Below are positions 61,609 through 64,000 of a stretch of 64,000 bases of DNA, in pieces. Position numbers and translations under genes: made by a program. The notes beneath the pieces are model-generated. The model was not told the origin of the DNA. It searched no databases and saw only the letters and a list, made by a program, of their open reading frames with translations. Source of the DNA: Hirudinaria manillensis (taxonomy: Eukaryota; Annelida; Clitellata; Hirudinida; Hirudinidae); contig CM067526.1 of assembly GCA_034509925.1 (NCBI GenBank), positions 12,755,510-12,819,509 of the forward strand, written 5' to 3'. Every line of letters begins with the position of its first letter. Position 1 is the first letter of the stretch.

Positions 61609-63792
61609 ATGGTAGATGCCAATTATTTGAATATATTGTTGCATTTAAAGCAACTGATTGCTACAAGAGGGTCAGTAGAAAAATTACAACTTAAGGTTTT
61701 AATTTGCACATTAGTTTTCTTTTTTAGAGAGTCCTTGTTAACGGTACTCATTCCGGCCAATTACAAAGAGGAGGCCTTGCACGACTCACTCGTCAAATTT
61801 AGACCAAATTGCGTTTTAAAAGGTGACAAGTACGACCAATATTTGGCAAGCATACAAACTGACCTGTTACAGAGACAGGGTTAGTTTTGTTTTTTTAAAA
61901 TCGCGTTTGCGAACTTTAGAACTCTGAGGCTTTTAGCAGGCAAGATTGAAATAAAAATTTATCATTTTAAGACAAAGGAGGCGTCATATTCATTGGGGAG
62001 ATTGTCGAGGGAAATCCAATCAAGCTTGTGTTAGATTTACCTCAGAACTGCCAGCATGGTATCTTAGTATCCCATGGCAAACATTTCAACAACATGGTAG
62101 TGATTTGTCACCTTTATTTAACAATAACTTTTAATCTATTTTGGAATATTCTCAAATTGGTCTGAGTCATTTCTTAACCAATTTTAATTCACAGTTGCTG
62201 GAAGACTTGGACCCAGATAAGGACTTTGTGTTTCTGTTCTTGATTGACCCCAATGGTTTAAGCATCTGGATAATTGGAAGTGCTGAAGTTACAAGGAAAC
62301 TAACAATTGGAGCTAATTTGCATATTGGTGAGTTGTATTTCTTCATCCATTAATCATTACGGGCTATACAAATTGATTGATTGATTTATTGTTTTCTTGG
62401 TATCATCAATATTATACAAATAACAATATAAGGGCCGCGAGTAAATGATACCAAAGGATGCCCGAAGGGAACAATGTTCCCGCTAGATGAGCAACCTATA
62501 TTTAAATTCTCATTTACATATTATAGCTGACTTCAACAAGCAATTGAATGCTGCTGTAGCTCACTTAAAAGAGAAAAAGAATAAAACAAAGAAAGTTTAT
62601 ATTTTAGAGAGCTTGGATGAAAGAGAAAGTTATGGAGGTAAATCACTCCAATGCAATTAATTTTTGGTCAATTTAGTATTTCAAATGGTTGCTGTGAATC
62701 TTAAGTAAAGATTTGAAATCCCCTCCAAGTCCTGCATTTTTCTGCAGCTTTTCAAAAAGAATGAACTTAAAGAATTGAAGTCGTCACCCAGTCGAAGGCA
62801 AGCCTGGGAAGACGCCATCATTGCAAACATGGATTGCTTTCACCATCTTGGAATTGCCAAGGAATTGGAAATCCTAGGTAAGCATATTTGCTATTTAGAT
62901 TACGACATTTTGTTGAGATGTTAACACTTATTCTGATTGAAATTCTAATCTCTTAATAAACTTTTATCTGTTGGCAAATAATTAATGAAGATTGCCATGT
63001 TTATTGATCTTTGACAGTCGAGTTGAATCGAAGACATTCCTTATTTGGTATCAAGAAGTGCTTCCTCAATGTTAAAAGTGGAAGAGTCGCGATACTTGTA
63101 ATTCACGTCTCAATCAATGCTGCTTATCACAAGACGGGTCCCAACCCGAATGATTGTAAGAATTTCCTGTTTTTCGAGTCAATTTGTTATTGTTAAAAGT
63201 TATGACAGCTAAAGTATTTGAATGTCCAGAGTTATTGTTGTTTAATGGAGAAACATTAGGCAGATTGTGCTATAAACTTTTTTGTGCATTTTGAGCAGAT
63301 TGATTGAAATAGGAGATTGTTATAACGTATGAATGTTCATACTTATAATAGATGAAGTTCGAGCTGGAGTAGATGTTCCTGATGACATTGAGGTAGATTG
63401 TTTTTGATATTTAAAATAAGAAAATTCATTATGTGCTTATTGACTGTCAGTTGTCTACAAAACTTTCACAGATAGTTTCTGATTATCCCATAGAAACCTA
63501 AATGGCATGCAGTCACGATACTGTAAAATTGAATGTTGCGATTTTAATTTTGTCTTTGTCTCGAGAGTTACTGAACGGAACCAAATTTTTAAAGGTTCTG
63601 GAAAGCAAGCCACTCGTCGACTGGCTCAAGTCAGGATCATCATCCATCCCATGTCAAGTTCTGTTTGTTGGATTTGGCAGCAGAACGACAGAAGGATTTG
63701 AATTGCTGGATCAACATGAAGGAATAGGAGGTATGTAAAAATTTAGATTATCTTATATTTTTTCAGGAATTGGTGATGATGGTTTCAATTAA
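61609..63792 (+). CDS. Divergent eRF1-family protein lacking the GGQ segment
   Basis: Exons: 61609-61670, 61728-61879, 61972-62096, 62195-62327, 62527-62637, 62773-62877, 63018-63155, 63352-63392, 63568-63730, 63767-63792; phases join to 351 aa (eRF1 about 437). The fold of eRF1 can be followed: LIATRGESLLTVLIP (about 16-30) matches the first strand after helix 1; GGVIFIGEIVEG (74-85); FVFLFLIDPNGLSIW (124-138) matches eRF1's FGFIVIDGSGALFG; IADFNKQL (157-164) matches its ADFKTEL; AWEDAI, HSLFGIKKCF (236-245) and GRVAILVI match the L7Ae-like domain 3; ESKPLVDWL and EGIGGI match ESMPLLEWF and FGGIGGI. Key release-factor motifs are absent: NIKS aligns near VLKG (50-53), YxCxxxF near VSHGKHF (104-110), and the roughly 55-70 residues holding GGQ are missing between 157 and the preceding strand. 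Inference: not a peptidyl-tRNA hydrolysing release factor. Exon 6 and exon 9 acceptors are the least certain; an unsuspected exon in intron 4 (199 bp) is unlikely. Confidence 0.62.
62399..62481. repeat. Paired inverted repeats in intron 4 of the eRF1-like gene
   Basis: GGTATCAT (62399-62406) pairs with ATGATACC (62445-62452), and GGGAACA-A-TGTTCCC (62467-62481) is a second perfect dyad. Both lie in the 199-bp intron at the point where the GGQ segment would be expected. Confidence 0.6.
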
Positions 63793-63840
63793 GCAGGACT
63801 GTTTCAATGCAATCTATAATTATTATTAGGTTTATTTTAT

Positions 63841-63841
<1 letters not shown>

Positions 63842-63908
<67 letters not shown>
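63842..63908. repeat. (ATT)n microsatellite
   Basis: About 22 ATT units, about 50 bp after the stop of the eRF1-like gene. The remaining sequence to 64000 shows nothing I can call. Confidence 0.95.
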
Positions 63909-63910
<2 letters not shown>

Positions 63911-64000
63911 GTAATGATTCAGATGGTTATCATGTGTTCAGATCCAAGCTTCAATATGAATGAATCAATTCATTTACATCGTGTTAAATGCATTATTTAA

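Noticed and set aside
61609-63792. Pelota/Dom34 rather than eRF1
   Set aside because: Pelota's N-terminal Sm-like domain is not seen; the N-terminal strand order and the IDPNGL phrase follow eRF1.

Overview
The window is animal nuclear DNA, very probably from an invertebrate bilaterian. Every gene I could assemble is split by short spliceosomal introns (about 40-500 bp, GT-AG with two GC-AG). The families are metazoan: an ERG/FEV-type ETS factor, SLC7 light-chain transporters, FRG1, GALK2 and a p24/TMED protein. There is one non-LTR retrotransposon of R4/Dong type. Base composition is AT-rich. I cannot name the species from sequence alone. Exon boundaries below were read by eye from splice sites and codon phase.

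Layout. Positions 1-9130 are gene-poor and crowded with trinucleotide microsatellites (ATT, ATC/GAT, GTT). Positions 9130-23180 hold the ETS gene on + (277 aa model, five coding exons). It has two TATA-type promoters and a large intron that carries a roughly 5 kb R4/Dong-like LINE sitting inside a (TAA)n tract. Positions 23429-31537 hold two convergent, paralogous b(0,+)-type amino acid transporters with almost identical exon structure. Positions 31538-40232 are long intergenic sequence with a 16-bp-period array of RFX X-box-like motifs, a cAMP-response-type site and a 360-bp pentanucleotide tract.

From 40233 on the window is gene-dense: FRG1 (+), then a 5-kb tandem duplication (copies at 41.85-46.84 kb and 47.68-52.67 kb), each copy carrying a minus-strand leucine-rich-repeat gene that weakly resembles ZYG11/ZER1. 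GALK2 (+) and a TMED1/5-like p24 gene (-) follow. At 61.6-63.8 kb lies a ten-exon gene that I read as a highly divergent eRF1-family protein lacking the GGQ segment. The spacer between the two tandem copies is a patchwork of two pieces copied from about 57.2 kb and from the eRF1-like gene (exons 6-7).

No operon-like logic links the genes. The most unusual object is the GGQ-less eRF1-like gene, together with the local rearrangement that copied two of its exons 15 kb upstream.
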